From assembly GCF_047228935.1 (NCBI RefSeq), contig NZ_JBFEGG010000007.1, positions 13,660 to 77,659 of the forward strand: a stretch of DNA of 64,000 bases, written 5' to 3'. Every line of letters begins with the position of its first letter. Positions within the stretch are counted from its first letter, which is position 1. This document shows, piece by piece, positions 61,991 through 64,000 of the stretch. A model generated the notes under the pieces. The model was given only the letters and a program-made list of their open reading frames with translations, was not told the DNA's origin and searched no databases. The translations under genes and the position numbers were made by a program. This stretch comes from Ornithinibacillus sp047228935 (GTDB taxonomy: Bacteria > Bacillota > Bacilli > Bacillales > Amphibacillaceae).

Positions 61991-62650
61991 CAAAATCCTC
62001 CTCGTTAAAAACTTTCCGCACCTGTTTCATAAACACAATGCTACTTATACAATATAATACCACAAAATTCTACATAAAACTTCAAAATTTAGGAAAAAAG
62101 GAGGATAAATTTTGGTTGGGGTTTGGGGGATTGGGGTTGGTTGGGGGATCTTCTTGGTTATTGGGAGTATCCTTGTCCTGTGTGGGCGCATCTTTCTTCT
62201 TTTTGGGGGCATCTTCTCCCGACGCGGGTGCATCTTTCTTCTATTTGGGCACATCCCCTCCCGGCGCGGGCGCATCTTTCTCCTTTTTGGGCACATCTCC
62301 TCCCGGCGCGGGCGCATCTTTCTCCTTTTTGGGCACATCTCCTCCCGACGCGGGTGCATCTTTCTCCTTTTTGGGTGCATCTCCTCCCGGCGCGGGCGCA
62401 TCTTTCTCCTTTTCGGGTGCATCTTCTTCCCAAGTGGGAGCATCTTTCTCCTTTTTGGGCACATCTCCTCCCGGCGCGGGCGCATCTTTCTCTTTTTCGG
62501 GTGCATCTTCTCCGGGGTAGGTGCATCTTTCTCCTTGAGTGTACCAAAAAATTTATTAAATGATTTTTAAAAAAGTTTAGAAATAAAGAGGATTATGTGG
62601 TAGTTTGTAGAATTATTACATCAGATTATTTTAATTAGGAGTGATTTTTA
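61991..62650. other. Intergenic region upstream of mbl and of the NERD gene, filled by a repeat array
   Basis: About 660 nt between divergent genes. The first ~100 nt should hold the mbl promoter. A G-rich transition (GGTTGGGGTTTGGGGGATTG) leads into the array at 62146-62541. The last ~100 nt are AT-rich and should hold the NERD gene promoter. The several open frames across the array are discussed under rejected items. Confidence 0.7.
62146..62541. repeat. Tandem array of ~19 units of 21 bp (42-bp dimer period), left of the NERD gene
   Basis: Units begin GGG(C/T)(G/A)CATCT and alternate between a T-rich type ending CCTTTTT and a C-rich type ending CCCGGCGC, giving a 42-bp higher period. Middle units are nearly identical; end units decay. 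The array is GC-rich against an AT-rich background. The same unit recurs to the right of the NERD gene in the same orientation. Confidence 0.9.
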
Positions 62651-63676
62651 TTGAAAAAAATTATACTTAAACGAACTAAACCTTATGTATTACTTTGTTA
62701 TGAAGCCCTATTTCGATGGCTCCTCCCTCAGCTCAGAGATAACAAAGTTCTTCAGGATGAATACGCTAGTTACTTAGCTGGTTATCGTGGTGAGAGAAAT
62801 ACAGATTACATTGTCTCCACATATCCTCATAAAGATGCCTATATTTTTCAAGGAATCCGCTTAAAGATAGGTCCATTCTATTTTCAAATAGACACACTTA
62901 TAGTAACCCCTAGGATAATTCTTATTTTAGAAAGTAAAAATTTAAAAGGTGAGCTTGAGTATAATTATAAGACTAGGCAATTAGTTCAATTGGATGGCGA
63001 TCAAAAGAAAGGTTACAAAAACCCTATCTTGCAGGCAGAAACTCATAAGCGACATTTAACCGCATGGCTTCAGCAGGCTGGTTTTCCACCTATCCCTATT
63101 GCAACTCTTGGTGTATCCACTAACCCTTCTTCCATTCTTACCTATAAAGATGAACATACATCACCTATAAATTTTATACAACTTGAATCCCTTCCAAATC
63201 TGTTTGATAACATTTATCAAACTAATTCCAAAACTGTCTATGACCAAACAACCATACGAAAACTTAATAAAACCTTACTCAAAGATAATACTCCACTAAA
63301 ACCTGATTTAATTAAACAATATACTATTAATGAACGGCATCTAATTAAAGGGATAGGTTGTACTAACTGTAACCATGCTCCATTACAGTATAAAAACAGA
63401 AAATGGTTTTGTATAAAATGCGGGCATCAATATGCTAAAGCACATGAACAAAAAATTCTTGATTATTTTTTACTTTTTGAGCCGTCCATTACTAATCGAA
63501 TGTGTAGAGAAATCCTTCAAATTAATTCTCCAAAGATTGCTCGTCGACTTCTTTATTCAATGAATCTAGATTATTCCGGAAAAAATTTTGGAAGAAAGTA
63601 TCATAAACCATCATTAGACATGTTCCCACAGGAATCTTTTTTACCAATAGGTAAACGGTCTATTTTTAATGATTAA
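62651..63676 (+). CDS. NERD-domain nuclease-like protein with zinc ribbon
   Basis: A 341-residue protein. The NERD domain (about 38-150) keeps the PD-(D/E)xK-type residues: Glu 48 in LAGYRGERN, Asp 81 in YFQIDTLIV, Glu 94 and Lys 96 in LILESKNLKG. A middle region (150-230) is unassigned. Next is a zinc ribbon (CTNC at 237-240, CIKC at 254-257) and a helical, probably DNA-binding end (about 262-320, NRMCREILQINSPKIARRLL). No signal or membrane segment. TTG 62651 follows AGGAG by about 9 nt. Arrays of the same ~21-bp unit lie on both sides. A DNA-processing role is likely from the family; the substrate is unknown. Confidence 0.85.
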   Translation: MKKIILKRTKPYVLLCYEALFRWLLPQLRDNKVLQDEYASYLAGYRGERNTDYIVSTYPHKDAYIFQGIRLKIGPFYFQIDTLIVTPRIILILESKNLKGELEYNYKTRQLVQLDGDQKKGYKNPILQAETHKRHLTAWLQQAGFPPIPIATLGVSTNPSSILTYKDEHTSPINFIQLESLPNLFDNIYQTNSKTVYDQTTIRKLNKTLLKDNTPLKPDLIKQYTINERHLIKGIGCTNCNHAPLQYKNRKWFCIKCGHQYAKAHEQKILDYFLLFEPSITNRMCREILQINSPKIARRLLYSMNLDYSGKNFGRKYHKPSLDMFPQESFLPIGKRSIFND

Positions 63677-63695
63677 ACTCTAAATACCGATTTTT

Positions 63696-63741
63696 CAGGT
63701 TCATATCCTTTTATCAAGGATCGTGAACCTGTTCTTTTTTA
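63696..63741 (+). terminator. Rho-independent terminator after the NERD gene
   Basis: CAGGTTCA/TGAACCTG outer stem with an inner ATCCTT/AAGGAT stem, followed by TTCTTTTTT. Confidence 0.85.
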
Positions 63742-63744
63742 TTG

Positions 63745-64000
63745 GGTGGGCTTCTTTGTCATTATGTACATCTTATTACTATTTGGGATCAGCTTTGGAT
63801 TCGGTTTATCTCTTCCATTTTTGGGATCATCTACTCCTACATTTGGGGCATCTCTCTCCTTTTCAGGCTCATCTACTCCTGCTTCGGGGCATCTCTCCCC
63901 TCATCGGGCTCATCTACTCCTGCTTCGGGGGCATCTCTCCCCTCCTCGGGCTCATCTACTCCTGCTTCGGGGGCATCTTTCCCCGCATCGGGCTCATCTC
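63745..64000. repeat. Tandem array of ~21-bp units, right of the NERD gene (runs off the window)
   Basis: Degenerate units from about 63745 become regular from about 63822: GGGCTCATCTACTCCTGC alternates with GGGGGCATCTCTCCCC, each about 21 bp, again a 42-bp period. The core GGGnnCATCT is shared with the left array in the same orientation. The right end is not in the window. Confidence 0.85.

Larger units (their letters stand above)
63677..64000. other. Region downstream of the NERD gene: terminator, then second repeat array
   Basis: After the terminator at 63696-63741, repeat-like sequence begins almost at once and runs to the window edge. No gene is seen. Confidence 0.7.

Noticed and set aside
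62146..62541. CRISPR array
   Set aside because: Units are contiguous 21-bp tandem repeats without unique spacers, and no cas genes are present.
62038..62570. Several open frames of 70-160 codons on both strands across the repeat array
   Set aside because: They stay open because the 21-bp unit is a multiple of three. They lack convincing starts and would be overlapping low-complexity peptides in nearly every frame.

Overview
The window looks like chromosomal DNA of a low-GC, Gram-positive, motile, spore-former-type Bacillaceae. The evidence is strong GGAGG ribosome binding sites with frequent GTG/TTG starts, wall teichoic acid genes (tagD, tagA, tagO), Mbl, FlhO/FlhP, csaB and many SLH-domain surface proteins. 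Oceanobacillus/Ornithinibacillus/Virgibacillus-like genera are a guess from gene content; no marker fixes the genus. I saw no rRNA, tRNA, CRISPR or prophage.

Layout. 1-5.8 kb: a truncated response regulator, a YvrJ/DUF2922/DUF1659 trio, then tagD, two near-identical LytR-CpsA-Psr ligases and tagA. 5.8-24 kb: a surface-protein region with a decayed secA fragment, four SLH-anchored proteins (a transglycosylase, a GH18 glycosidase, a subtilase and a ~1200-residue adhesin-like protein), a PatA/PatB-like O-acetylation pair, a REP-associated tyrosine transposase (RAYT) with its palindromic repeats, and a TupA-like ATP-grasp gene. The adhesin-like gene sits behind a class I cyclic di-GMP riboswitch. 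24-27 kb: a flippase and csaB, whose product makes the pyruvylated polymer that SLH domains bind. 27-30 kb: a GH73 autolysin with eight peptidoglycan-binding-like repeats.

30-44.3 kb: a capsule or teichuronic-type polysaccharide locus on the minus strand. In transcription order it holds two tagO paralogues, gtaB, ugd, wzy, a PssD/PssE-type split glycosyltransferase, two GT2 enzymes, wzx, a CapA-type protein and an asparagine-synthase-like protein. 44-51 kb: GDPD, a tiny membrane protein, a helical-repeat secreted protein, an acyltransferase and a large Vpr-like protease. 51-57 kb: a c-subunit-like membrane protein, the two halves of a ThrE-type exporter separated by a PAS-GGDEF-EAL protein, and a CNNM/CorC protein. 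57-62 kb: yjfB-like, a lipoprotein, fabZ, an EpuA-like gene, flhP, flhO and mbl.

62-64 kb: a NERD-domain nuclease-like gene bracketed on both sides by tandem arrays built on the same ~21-bp unit. This is the least explained structure here. A second dispersed system is formed by eight copies of a ~27-nt REP palindrome (four as 55-61-nt inverted pairs), clustered around the RAYT gene and scattered to 47 kb.

The genes fit together as an envelope-building region: precursors (GtaB, Ugd, TagD), lipid-linked initiation (TagO paralogues, TagA), export (two flippases), ligation (LCP proteins), decoration (pyruvyl and acyl transfer) and the surface proteins that attach to the polymers. Cyclic di-GMP may link motility to surface display through the riboswitch and the EAL protein. 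All functions are inferred from motifs read by eye; no database search was run.
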